A stretch of DNA of 14,777 nucleotides from Actinomycetota bacterium (GCA_009702525.1 WLHW01000024.1:1-14777); one strand, 5' to 3'. Positions 1-7,400 are shown, counted from the first letter of the stretch. Notes: generated from the letters alone by a model not told the origin. Program-made: numbers and translations.

Positions 1-153
1 AAAAAAGAGATTATTCTGTACTGTAAAGTTGGAATACGTTCGGCAACGGCGTTAAATATTCTTAAGTCAGCGGGTCACAACAGAGCAAGTCACGTCAGTG
101 GTGGAGTTCTAGCGTGGGTTGAAAACATCGAACCAGAACTAAAGGTGTACTAA
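1..153 (+). CDS. C-terminal rhodanese domain of a MoeZ/MoeB-type sulfurtransferase (partial, 5' end outside window)
   Basis: The first 50 codons are open from base 1 and end in TAA at 151-153. They encode the second half of a rhodanese domain: a strand ILYC followed by the active-site loop CKVGIRS (visible residues 8-14), with the Cys that would carry the persulfide, then the family-typical VSGGVLAW and a short tail ending in Tyr. In actinobacteria this tail most resembles MoeZ/MoeB proteins, in which an N-terminal ThiF-like adenylyltransferase activates a ThiS/MoaD/CysO-type carrier protein and the C-terminal rhodanese supplies sulfur. The rhodanese call is firm. The MoeZ call is inferred from the tail alone because the adenylyltransferase half lies outside the window; a stand-alone rhodanese is the alternative. 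Its stop overlaps the mshB start by one base (TAATG), so the two are probably cotranscribed and translationally coupled. Confidence 0.75.
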   Translation, partial: KKEIILYCKVGIRSATALNILKSAGHNRASHVSGGVLAWVENIEPELKVY

Positions 154-1007
154 TGCAGAGCTCATATGCGGGATATCGAATACTTCTTGTACATGCACAT
201 CCCGATGATGAAACAATTAACAACGGGGCAACGATGGCCCTGTATGCCGATCGTGGAGCACAAGTCACATTAGTATCATGCACTCGCGGAGAAGAGGGAG
301 AAATTCTCGTTCCTCATTTGTCACATTTATCGAGTGCTCAGGATGATTTACTAGGTGCTCACCGCGTAATCGAACTTGAAGAAGCCATGAAAGCACTCGG
401 AGTAAGCGATCATCGGTTCTTAGCGAATTACAGAGATAGCGGCATGATGGGCACGCCACACAATGATCGGTCGGATGTTTTCTGGCAGGTCGACATAGAT
501 GTCGCGGCAGACCAACTCGTACAAATAATTGAAGAAGTGAAACCTCATATTTTAATTACCTATGATGAAATTGGTGGTTATGGGCATCCAGACCACATTC
601 AAGCCCACCGTGTAGCAATGCGGGCAAGTGAACGCGCAACATGGCAGATTCAGAAAATCTATTGGAACACGATGCCCAAGTCAGTTATTGCTGCAGGTAT
701 GGCAGCTATGAAGGAGCTTGGCTCTGATTTCTTCGGAACTGACAATATCGATGAGGTTCCATTTGCAAAAGACGATTCACTCGTTACAACTTTGATTGAT
801 GGAAATGATTATGTTGACAATAAAATGTTAGCGATGAAGGCCCATGAAACTCAGATTGCTTTAGATGGCCCATTTTTTGCACTCTCAAATAATTTAGGTC
901 TTCAAGTATGGGGACATGAGTACTACACGCTGGTTAAAGGTGAGAAGAGTGCACCATTTGATGATCAAGGGCGGGAAAGCGATTTAACTTCAGGAATCAT
1001 TGTGTAA
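153..1007 (+). CDS. mshB: N-acetyl-glucosaminyl-inositol deacetylase of mycothiol biosynthesis (MshB)
   Basis: Zinc-dependent deacetylase of the LmbE/PIG-L family that converts GlcNAc-inositol to GlcN-inositol, the second reaction specific to mycothiol synthesis in the cytoplasm. The 284-residue protein has the metal motif AHPDDE at residues 15-20 (His16 and Asp19 as zinc ligands, Asp18 as probable catalytic base) and GGYGHPDH at 141-148 (His148 as third ligand, His145 as carbonyl-polarising residue), by comparison with mycobacterial MshB (H13, D15, D16, H144, H147). The stretch CTRGEEGE (43-50), RDSGM (94-98) and the C-terminal region with SNNL and HEYY are MshB-like rather than general PIG-L features; mycothiol-conjugate amidase Mca is the nearest alternative. 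The ATG at 153 follows AAAGGTG by five bases. It overlaps the upstream sulfurtransferase stop, and a membrane protein gene begins on the base after its own stop. Confidence 0.9.
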   Translation: MQSSYAGYRILLVHAHPDDETINNGATMALYADRGAQVTLVSCTRGEEGEILVPHLSHLSSAQDDLLGAHRVIELEEAMKALGVSDHRFLANYRDSGMMGTPHNDRSDVFWQVDIDVAADQLVQIIEEVKPHILITYDEIGGYGHPDHIQAHRVAMRASERATWQIQKIYWNTMPKSVIAAGMAAMKELGSDFFGTDNIDEVPFAKDDSLVTTLIDGNDYVDNKMLAMKAHETQIALDGPFFALSNNLGLQVWGHEYYTLVKGEKSAPFDDQGRESDLTSGIIV

Positions 1008-1319
1008 ATGAGATACATATATTCACTCATTGTTGGCGCTGCACTGGGGCTTGGCTCTGTTTTTATACATTCATCATTTGCACCTTTTGGATTAGCACTG
1101 AGTTTGATTGCAACAGTCACAGGAATTTGGAGCATTGGGCGTAAATGGGGAGGCAGAACGTATAGAACGGTTGCTGCACTCGCATGGTTGTTTGTCATAG
1201 TGCGTGCAGGATTTCCCGGAACAGGTCAGGAGTTCTTAATTGAGGGAACACCTATAGGAATCTCATTCTTAAACTTAGGCGCTCTATGCCTTCTACCGGC
1301 AGTCCTTCTTCCAGCGTAA
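1008..1319 (+). CDS. Small integral membrane protein, DUF6113-like, paired with mshB
   Basis: A 103-residue, very hydrophobic protein. Likely membrane segments lie at about residues 4-21, 24-43, 50-66 and 84-101, with a basic loop (GRKWGGRTYR) at 44-53 between the second and third. There is no signal peptide and no catalytic motif, and the function is unknown. Actinobacterial mshB genes are often followed by a small membrane protein (DUF6113 in Streptomyces; Rv1171 after Rv1170 in M. tuberculosis), and size, hydropathy and position fit that family. The assignment rests on that context more than on any signature residue. The ATG directly abuts the mshB TAA, so translation probably depends on ribosomes finishing mshB. 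It ends 11 bases before the stop of the convergent minus-strand gene. Confidence 0.7.
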   Translation: MRYIYSLIVGAALGLGSVFIHSSFAPFGLALSLIATVTGIWSIGRKWGGRTYRTVAALAWLFVIVRAGFPGTGQEFLIEGTPIGISFLNLGALCLLPAVLLPA

Positions 1320-1329
1320 ATTACTGCCG
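1297..1329. terminator. Candidate hairpin between convergent genes (7-bp inverted repeat)
   Basis: CGGCAGT (1297-1303) and ACTGCCG (1323-1329) form a perfect 7-bp inverted repeat with a 19-base loop. It spans the stop codon of the DUF6113-like gene and reaches the end of the convergent SH3 gene. The position suits a bidirectional transcription stop, but neither strand shows a convincing T-run after the stem and the loop is long, so this is only a candidate. Confidence 0.25.
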
Positions 1330-1330
1330 C

Positions 1331-1531
1331 TTACGATTGAGCAATAACTTCGCGCCAGATAAAAATCTCACTGTGTGAGAACTCAAGTAACTCACCATGC
1401 CGGTTTCGTAAGGAAGTTGTGCTCTCAAGAACCCCCACAATGTCGCGAAATCCACCGCCTTCATCATGCAAGCGAATAGTCACACGCCTACCAATCAGGG
1501 CTTGGAACTGGCTAGCAAGATCCTGCGACAT
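1331..1531 (-). CDS. Orphan SH3-like domain protein (resembles the SH3 domain of Rv0428c-type GNAT acetyltransferases)
   Basis: A 66-residue protein made of one small beta-barrel-like domain: residues 12-22 (LIGRRVTIRLH), a turn, FRDIVGVLES at 28-37, then strands through ELLEFSHSEI at 47-56 and a final FIWREV. This pattern, in which 'GRRV..R' leads to 'D.VG.L' and then 'G....V....I', matches the SH3-like domain attached to GNAT acetyltransferases of the Rv0428c type. Short stand-alone actinobacterial versions are sometimes labelled putative acetyltransferase, but this one has no room for a GNAT fold and should have no acetyltransferase activity alone. It starts at ATG (1529-1531, minus strand), divergent from fdxA across about 90 bp. 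In Streptomyces, as I recall, a full-length GNAT gene lies beside fdxA-dapC, so this may be a reduced descendant. The real role is unknown. Confidence 0.6.
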   Translation of the reverse strand: MSQDLASQFQALIGRRVTIRLHDEGGGFRDIVGVLESTTSLRNRHGELLEFSHSEIFIWREVIAQS

Positions 1532-1563
1532 GGCTCAACGATAAACCGTTGCTCCAATATCGC

Positions 1564-1579
1564 GCGCAATGGCGCAATG
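1564..1579. repeat. Tandem 8-bp direct repeat upstream of fdxA
   Basis: GCGCAATG occurs twice back to back (1564-1571 and 1572-1579) in the divergent region between the SH3 gene and fdxA. It ends four bases before a TAGAAT hexamer that could be the fdxA -10 element, so the repeat would cover roughly the -35 to spacer part of the promoter. It is a candidate regulator-binding site, but two 8-bp units could also arise by chance. Confidence 0.35.
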
Positions 1580-1583
1580 CGAT

Positions 1584-1589
1584 TAGAAT
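1584..1589 (+). promoter_or_regulatory. Candidate -10 element for fdxA-dapC
   Basis: TAGAAT matches the actinobacterial TANNNT -10 pattern and lies 31 bases before the fdxA GTG, leaving a leader of about 25 bases that contains the ribosome-binding site. No good -35 hexamer is visible 16-18 bases upstream. A promoter must exist here because the upstream gene is on the opposite strand, but the exact site is uncertain. Confidence 0.4.
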
Positions 1590-1609
1590 CATCCCATTCC
1601 AATCAGTGT

Positions 1610-1614
1610 GGAGG
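1610..1614 (+). promoter_or_regulatory. Ribosome-binding site that fixes the fdxA start at GTG 1621
   Basis: GGAGG lies six bases before GTG 1621. This start gives the exact N-terminus expected of the ferredoxin family (MTYIIAEPC). It rules out the longer open frame starting at TTG 1549, which adds 24 residues with no homology and no ribosome-binding site. Confidence 0.85.
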
Positions 1615-1620
1615 CACCTC

Positions 1621-1941
1621 GTGACGTACATAATTGCAGAGCCATGTATCGATGTTAAAGACAAGTCATGCATCGCTGAGTGTCCCGTGGACTGTATCTA
1701 CGAAGGCGGGCGAATGTTATACATCCAGCCTGATGAGTGCGTCGACTGTGGTGCATGTGAACCAGTATGTCCAGTAGAAGCTATTTACTACGAGGATGAT
1801 GTTCCACCACAATGGGTTGAGTTCGGCAAAGTAAACAGTGAGTTTTTTGTTGAAATCGGTTCGCCGGGAGGAGCTGCCAAAATGGGTCCATCCGCAACTG
1901 ACCACACATTAATCAGCACAATGCCTCCAAAGAGCGAGTAA
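1621..1941 (+). CDS. fdxA: 7Fe ferredoxin with one [3Fe-4S] and one [4Fe-4S] cluster (FdxC/FdxA type)
   Basis: A 106-residue soluble electron carrier. By comparison with Azotobacter FdI-type ferredoxins, Cys9, Cys17 and Cys50 should bind the [3Fe-4S] cluster and Cys21, Cys40, Cys43 and Cys46 the [4Fe-4S] cluster, with Cys25 the non-ligand cysteine next to the cluster. The order is C-x7-C-x3-C-x3-C, then C-x2-C-x2-C-x3-C-P. The tail after residue 60 (PPQWVEF, then GSPGGAAKMG) is typical of actinobacterial FdxC/FdxA, so the protein is complete. The start is GTG 1621. It is the first gene of a likely fdxA-dapC-guanylyltransferase run, with dapC six bases downstream, the same pairing as Rv1177-Rv1178. 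The physiological electron partner cannot be told from the sequence. Confidence 0.93.
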   Translation: MTYIIAEPCIDVKDKSCIAECPVDCIYEGGRMLYIQPDECVDCGACEPVCPVEAIYYEDDVPPQWVEFGKVNSEFFVEIGSPGGAAKMGPSATDHTLISTMPPKSE

Positions 1942-1947
1942 TACTCC

Positions 1948-3012
1948 TTGCGCTCGCCGCTCCCTGATTTCCCATGGGATGCTTTAGCCCCATTTGGCGT
2001 TATTGCGCGCTCGCATCCAGATGGAATTATTGATTTATCTCAAGGTACACCGGTTGATCCAACTCCTGATTTTATTCAAGCAGCTTTGAGAGATGCATCA
2101 AATTCACCAAGTTATCCCTTAACTGCAGGTACGCCAGAACTACGTGCAGCAATTTCGTTATGGGCACGTGAGCGACTTGGCGCTACCGGAGACTTTGATG
2201 TGTTGCCTGTTATCGGTTCAAAAGAACTCGTTGCCTGGCTCCCAACTATTCTAGAAGCCAAGAAAGTTTTGATTCCAGAGATTGCTTACCCCACTTATCA
2301 CGTAGGGGCTTTAATAGGGCAGGCAGAATCAATTCCAGTTGATATCGATCCATCAGCTTGGCCTACAGCAGATTTTGCTTGGTTAAATTCACCATCAAAT
2401 CCAACAGGTCGAGTACATAGTGTTGATGAAGTTAAAGCATGTGTGAATTGGTCACGAAATTCTGGTGCCACGCTTGTTTCTGATGAATGCTATTTAGAGT
2501 TTGATCATACTGCGCAATCAATATCGGTTTTGTCGCAAACCAGTGGCGATAACACCAACATATTGGCTGTTCATTCACTTTCAAAGCGCTCCTCAATGGC
2601 GGGTTATCGAGCTGCATTTATGATTGGTGATTCAAAATTAATTGCACGAATCCGTGAGTTTAGAAAACACGCAGGAATGATTGTTCCCCTTCCGGTTCAA
2701 AAGGCAATGACGGTCGCACTCGCCGATGATGAGCATGTAGCTCTTCAACGTGCGCGCTATAACGCACGACGAGAGCTATTACGCCCGGCACTCGAGGCGG
2801 TTGGTTTTAGAGTTGAATTTAGTAACTCCGGACTTTATATTTGGTGTACTCGCGATGAAGATGCTTGGACAAGTGTTGAGTGGTTAGCTCACAAAGGAAT
2901 TCTGGCAACACCAGGAAGTTTTTATGGTGAAAAAGGTGCGCGCCACATTCGAATTGCTTTAACTGCAACTGATAACCATATAAAAGACGCAGTTTCACGC
3001 TTAAAGGCTTAA
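1948..3012 (+). CDS. dapC: Succinyldiaminopimelate transaminase (DapC), PLP-dependent class I/II aminotransferase
   Basis: Cytoplasmic aminotransferase that makes N-succinyl-L,L-diaminopimelate from the 2-amino-6-oxo precursor with glutamate as donor, in the lysine and meso-diaminopimelate pathway. The 354-residue sequence has the fold-type I landmarks in order: Tyr117 in EIAYPTYHVG, NSPSNPTG at 147-154 (Asn151 near PLP), SDECY at 178-182 (Asp179 for the pyridine N, Tyr182), and HSLSKRSSMAGYR at 209-221 with Lys213 as the PLP Schiff-base lysine and Arg221 for phosphate. The N-terminus (LPDFPWD, then DLSQGTPVDP) and the end (FYGEKGARHIRIALTAT) are those of actinobacterial DapC rather than of general aspartate transaminases. 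The TTG start at 1948 lacks a strong ribosome-binding site, but it gives the family N-terminus and lies six bases after the fdxA stop, so translational coupling is likely. Confidence 0.9.
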   Translation: MRSPLPDFPWDALAPFGVIARSHPDGIIDLSQGTPVDPTPDFIQAALRDASNSPSYPLTAGTPELRAAISLWARERLGATGDFDVLPVIGSKELVAWLPTILEAKKVLIPEIAYPTYHVGALIGQAESIPVDIDPSAWPTADFAWLNSPSNPTGRVHSVDEVKACVNWSRNSGATLVSDECYLEFDHTAQSISVLSQTSGDNTNILAVHSLSKRSSMAGYRAAFMIGDSKLIARIREFRKHAGMIVPLPVQKAMTVALADDEHVALQRARYNARRELLRPALEAVGFRVEFSNSGLYIWCTRDEDAWTSVEWLAHKGILATPGSFYGEKGARHIRIALTATDNHIKDAVSRLKA

Positions 3013-3014
3013 GA

Positions 3015-4022
3015 ATGGCCGTTGGAATCCTTTTGGTCGGTGGCTTTGGTACTCGCCTTTTGCCACTTACGAAAAACACACCAAAACCCATGCTTACCAT
3101 CGCTGGATTACCAGTTACAGAGCACCAACTCGCTATGGCACGCAATGCTGGAATTACAACTGTTGTACTTGCAACTTCTTATCTCTCAGAGCTTTTTATT
3201 CCATATTTTGGTGATGGCGCACAATGGGGGATGAAACTTTTATACGCAGTTGAAAAAGAACCTCTCGGCACAGGTGGAGCTATCGCCAATGCAGCTGAAT
3301 TACTTGATGCAGATGAGCCAGTCGTAGTTTTTAATGGTGATGTTTTGAGCTCTCATAATTTAAGCCTACAAATTCGTCAACATCAAGAAAATAATGCAGA
3401 TGTAACCCTGCATTTAACTTCAGTTGAAGACGCACGATCATACGGCTGCGTTCCAACAGACTCAGATGGTCGAGTCGTTGCATTCTTAGAAAAAATGGAA
3501 AGCCCTGTTACAAATACAATAAATGCCGGATGTTATGTATTTAATCCACAAGTTATTTCAAAAATTTCACGCAATACAGTTATTAGTGTTGAGCGAGAAA
3601 TCTTTCCTGAATTGATTTCAAACAAGGCCAGATTATTTGGGTTTGTCGATAACTCCTATTGGTTAGATATTGGTACACCGAAAGCTTTGCTAAAAGGTTC
3701 TAGCGATCTCGTAAGTGGCGTCGCAGATTCCAGCGCACTAGCAATGGCCGATGTGGTACTTCATACGAATCAAAAACTAATCATGAGTCGGGCAGTCGTT
3801 GATGAATCCGCTGTGATCGATCTGGGTTCGAGCATTGGGGCTGGCGCCGTTGTTGGAGCCAGGGCACACATCTCGGGTTCAATCATTGAAAGCGGGGCAC
3901 GAATTGGCGCTGACTCTATTGTCAGAGATTCATTTGTTACTTCTGGTTCAGAAATTGCCGAAAAGTCAAAAATTCTGGCCTCATTCGTCACAAAGGATGA
4001 GATTCTTCCCATCCCTGCCTGA
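3015..4022 (+). CDS. Mannose-1-phosphate guanylyltransferase (NDP-sugar pyrophosphorylase with left-handed beta-helix tail)
   Basis: Makes GDP-mannose from mannose-1-phosphate and GTP, the donor for cytoplasmic and, via polyprenol-phosphate mannose, extracytoplasmic mannosylation. Residues 1-235 are a nucleotidyltransferase domain: nucleotide loop LLVGGFGTRL (6-15), the activating lysine in TPKPM (22-26), EPLGTGG (82-88), FNGDVL (106-111) with metal-binding Asp109, FLEK (157-160), NAG (170-172), and YWLDIGTP (215-222) with Asp218. From about residue 255 to 325 imperfect hexapeptide repeats (IGAGAVVGA, IESGARIGAD) indicate a left-handed beta-helix. The match is closest to mycobacterial Rv3264c, named manB there and manC elsewhere, so I give no symbol. 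A glucose-1-phosphate thymidylyl- or uridylyltransferase is less likely. It starts two bases after dapC, linking it to that operon, and precedes the whiB promoter region. Confidence 0.83.
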   Translation: MAVGILLVGGFGTRLLPLTKNTPKPMLTIAGLPVTEHQLAMARNAGITTVVLATSYLSELFIPYFGDGAQWGMKLLYAVEKEPLGTGGAIANAAELLDADEPVVVFNGDVLSSHNLSLQIRQHQENNADVTLHLTSVEDARSYGCVPTDSDGRVVAFLEKMESPVTNTINAGCYVFNPQVISKISRNTVISVEREIFPELISNKARLFGFVDNSYWLDIGTPKALLKGSSDLVSGVADSSALAMADVVLHTNQKLIMSRAVVDESAVIDLGSSIGAGAVVGARAHISGSIIESGARIGADSIVRDSFVTSGSEIAEKSKILASFVTKDEILPIPA

Positions 4023-4060
4023 TTTTTCTTATTTAATACCCGTGAATGCCCAGATTTAAC

Positions 4061-4089
4061 TTGACATATTGGACTTACACGCGTGTAAT
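4061..4089 (+). promoter_or_regulatory. Near-consensus vegetative sigma factor promoter of whiB
   Basis: TTGACA (4061-4066) is a perfect -35 hexamer. It is followed by a 17-base spacer and TGTAAT (4084-4089), five of six matches to TATAAT. Transcription would start near 4096, giving a leader of about 55 bases with AAGGAG (4138-4143) seven bases before the whiB ATG. This is the best promoter in the window and sits in the only gap longer than 100 bp. The rest of the gap (4023-4060 and 4096-4137) shows nothing else recognisable. Confidence 0.75.
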
Positions 4090-4091
4090 TC
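4072..4091. promoter_or_regulatory. Palindromic operator candidate overlapping the whiB -10 element
   Basis: TTACACGCGTGTAA (4075-4088) is a perfect 14-bp palindrome. After one mismatched pair it gains two more matching pairs, so 4072-4091 is a 20-bp palindrome with 9 of 10 pairs matching. It fills the second half of the promoter spacer and covers five of the six -10 bases, where a bound protein would block RNA polymerase. I do not recognise it as a known actinobacterial operator: it is not the LexA box, a CRP site (TGTGA-N6-TCACA) or a pair of MtrA GTAAC boxes. Confidence 0.55.
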
Positions 4092-4150
4092 ACTCTTAAG
4101 TAAGTCTTTTCCATGAGGGACGAGACACAAAGCTACTAAGGAGAATCGGT

Positions 4151-4450
4151 ATGCCGATCCGACCTGAAGCCACGAACTCCCCGTCCCCCACGACTGGCCC
4201 TAAAATTACCCTAGCTAATGGAGAGAATGTTGAACTCTCTTGGCAGGAGCGCTCCTTATGCGCTCAAACCGACCCAGAAGCATTTTTCCCAGAAAAAGGT
4301 GGATCAACTCGCGAAGCAAAGCGTGTCTGCCTTTCATGCGAAGTGCGATCAGAGTGTTTGGAATATGCACTTGCACACGACGAACGTTTTGGAATCTGGG
4401 GCGGACTATCAGAGCGCGAACGTCGTCGCCTCAAACGTCGCACTGCCTAA
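4151..4450 (+). CDS. whiB: WhiB-family iron-sulfur transcriptional regulator (WhiB/WhiB2/WhmD type)
   Basis: A 99-residue [4Fe-4S] protein of the actinobacteria-specific Wbl family, which acts by binding region 4 of the principal sigma factor. The four cluster cysteines are Cys37, Cys60, Cys63 and Cys69 in the family pattern C-xn-C-x2-C-x5-C. They are followed by the GIWGG turn at 81-85 and a basic C-terminal segment (RERRRLKRR, about 89-97) that contacts DNA. The DPEAFFP segment (41-47) is also typical. The N-terminal 30 residues are a disordered, Pro/Ser/Thr-rich extension. Assignment to the WhiB/WhiB2 subgroup, which controls septation and division in Streptomyces and mycobacteria, rests on context: it sits between the mannose guanylyltransferase and the DUF3499-phosphomannomutase genes, as Rv3260c does. 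It has its own strong promoter and a palindrome over the -10, so autoregulation or tight repression is possible. Confidence 0.92.
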   Translation: MPIRPEATNSPSPTTGPKITLANGENVELSWQERSLCAQTDPEAFFPEKGGSTREAKRVCLSCEVRSECLEYALAHDERFGIWGGLSERERRRLKRRTA

Positions 4451-4477
4451 TACTGCAACTTAAAGCGGGTTAGAACT

Positions 4478-7400
4478 ATGGCTGCACAAGCGGCATTAGA
4501 TGCTTATCGCGTAACTGCGATTATCGTTACACATGATGGTGAATTGTGGTTGCCCGCAACTGTTGCAGCGTTAACTTCACAATCACGTCCAATAGATCAT
4601 CTGATGGCAGTTGATACTGCATCCACCGATGCATCTATGCGACTTTTGAAATCTGCGCGAATTCCAATTATTCAAGCTGAACGTGATTGTGGATTTGGCG
4701 AAGCAGTGACGTTAGCGGTTGATTCGATGAAGCATCACACTGATGAAAAGAGTGAGTGGATTTGGCTCATACACGATGACTGCGCACCTGCGTCGACCGC
4801 TTTGGAATATTTACTCGAAGCAATTCATGATCGCCCACAAGTGGCAATGGTTGGCCCAAAACTTTTAGGGTGGCATGACCGTACACATCTACTTGAAGCT
4901 GGAATAAGTATTGCCGGCAATGGTGCGCGTTGGACAGGTTTAGAGCCACTGGAATATGACCAAGGACAGCACGATGGAATTCACGAAGTGCTTGCAGTGA
5001 GCACTGCCGGTGCATTGATTCGCCGTGATATTTTTGAAGAAATCGGTGGATTTGATATCAACCTTTCACTATTTCGTGATGATGTTGATTTTGGTTGGCG
5101 GGCTAGAGTTGCAGGCCACTCAGTTCTTGTCACCACAAAAGCAATTGCTTTTCATGCACAAGCATCGGCTACCGAAAGACGTGTCGTGGATGTGGCCGGA
5201 GCATTCTTGCATCGTCCCTTATTGCTGGATCGCCGCAATGCTGCATATGTTTTACTCGCAAACTCTTCATGGTGGATGATTCCTTGGCTTGCAATTCAGC
5301 TATTAGGTTCGGCTTTAGCACGTTCTATAGGCTATTTAGTAGCAAAACTGCCAGGTTATGCCAGCGATGAACTGCTCGCTGTAGCATCTTTGATAATTCG
5401 GCCAAGTCTAATTTTCAAGGCTCGCAGGGCAAGAAAAGCAAAACGTTTTGTCTCGGCTCGCATTATCTCCGCCTTTATTCCACCGCGATGGTCCCAACTT
5501 CGGTTAGGAACTTCTCGCTTGGTAGAGAAAGTTCGAGTTTTCTTGCTACCAAGTAGTGACGAAGCCGCAAAATCAAGTGTGGATTCGAATGAAGATGAAG
5601 ATTTATTGGTTCCTACAAAAACTCACCACTGGTTTGGAGTTTTTCGCAAACCTGAAGTTCTAGGTTTTGTGGTGTTGGCAGTATTCACACTGCTTGCGTC
5701 GCGCAATAGATTGGGATCATTAATTGGAGGAGCATTACCTGCTTCTCCAAGTGGTGCGCGAGATTTATGGCGGGCATACTTTGAGTCTTGGCATCAAGTG
5801 GGAATGGGAAGCTCTAACGCATCACCACCTTGGATTGCTCTCTTAGCAATTGGTGCAACGATATTTCTTGGCAAAGCGGGCTTACTAGTAACTACTCTTT
5901 TCCTCTGTGCACCGCTTTTGATGATGTGGTCAATCTTTTCACTTTTTAAGCGCTTCACAACTAATAACTGGATAAGTATTCCAGCAAGTTTTCTTTATGC
6001 AATTTCCCCGGTGGCTGTAGCAGCAATTAATTCAGGACGCTTAGGAACGGTAGCAGTGCTCATCATTGCGCCCCAGATTCCGCTTCTGCTCTGGCAATGG
6101 AAGTTAATTGAGGTTTACAAGTGGCGACGAATTTTTGGAGGTTCAATCCTCTTTGCAGTTCTTTACTCTTTCACCTTAGTTACTTTTATTATTGCCGTAT
6201 CGGCAGCTGCTTCGGCAGTACTAATTGATTATTTGAATTTTAGGACCACCGCTAACAAGTCACTTTTCTTAGATCGCCTTTACAAACGCTTAACTCTAGT
6301 TTTTCTGCCTTTGCTTTTAACTGCTCCCTATTCTTTCGAAGCTTTTATCTACCCTTCTCGTTTGCTCACAGAGCCTGGAATCAGCACAGCTGGCGGTAAT
6401 ACCAGTCTGGCTCTTTTAGCTAATCCTGGCGGAGAAGGTGCAATGCCGTGGTGGATCATCAGCCCAGTACTTCTCATACTTATAGTTTCACTCTTTTCAT
6501 CGAGCTCTGCCCGAATAATTGCGTACTACGGGGTTGCTTTTCTATCAGCCGCCGTATTTTTCTCTTCATTTACAATTTCTTCCCATGGAAACTCGGCTAG
6601 TTCGAGTGTATGGGTTGGAAGTTTTCTGGTTGGAGCAACTATCTGTGCTGCAACTACAGGTGTAGTAATTCTTGATCGACTACGCACTGTTCTTATTTCA
6701 AGCAATATTAATTTCAGGCATATTTTTGCTGCACTTTTATTGCTATCAACTGCGGTGTATTCAATTTTGACTTTGAGTTGGTCAATAAGTGCTGGTGCAA
6801 ACTCTCCGGTGCGAAGTAATAGCCCAACAGTAATGCCAGCATTCTTAAGTGCTGAAAATGAAACAAAGATTTTAGTACTGCGCGCGGTCGGCAGCGAAGG
6901 TTCGAAATCAGTTCAGTATTACATTTCACGGGGAGCCGATATTGAACTTGGCGAACCAGATGTTGCCCCTCGTCAGATTCCAGCCTTAGTTGATGCAGCA
7001 CAATCACTTCTCGATGGAACTGGAATCACGAGTAGCAAAGTATTGGCGCAATATGGAATCAAATATGTTTTTGTGAAGACACCATTTGACCAAAATGTTA
7101 TTCAGACGATCGATGGCCTTGGCGGTTTTGCAAGAGCATCAGCGACTTCTGCTGGGGTCGTTTGGAAAGTTAGCGGCGTTATTGGTCGACTCGTGTTTAC
7201 GGCACCAGATGGGTCTCAACAAATTTTGGATGCTGGCGACGTTGGAGCACGTACCACTGTTCCCTCGCAGGGCACTGTCACAGTCACTGAAGCCTACGAT
7301 CGTTCGTGGCAGATTTTGCAGAATGGCTACCGTCTCATACGTTCAGAAAATGAACTTGGACTACCAGTTTTTTCTGCCACTGAAGCTGGGGAGATTTCAT

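Noticed and set aside
1536..1551. CAACG-N6-CGTTG inverted repeat upstream of the SH3 gene
   Set aside because: Five-base arms are expected often by chance, and no extension or promoter alignment strengthens it.
1549..1620. Longer ferredoxin reading frame starting at TTG 1549
   Set aside because: The additional 24 residues have no family counterpart and no ribosome-binding site; GTG 1621 has GGAGG at six bases and gives the canonical N-terminus.
2819..3145. Minus-strand open frame of 108 codons across the dapC-guanylyltransferase junction
   Set aside because: Antisense to conserved residues of two real genes, with no domain and no ribosome-binding site of note.
3990..4035. Terminator-like pattern at the end of the guanylyltransferase gene (GGATG/CATCC followed by TTTTTCTT)
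   Set aside because: The stem is only five pairs, lies inside the coding sequence and is separated from the T-run by about eight bases, so it does not meet the form of an intrinsic terminator.
3770..4114. Minus-strand open frame of 114 codons antisense to the guanylyltransferase tail and whiB promoter region
   Set aside because: It lies mostly opposite a well-supported gene, has no recognisable domain and reads through the whiB promoter; it is a shadow of the sense frame.
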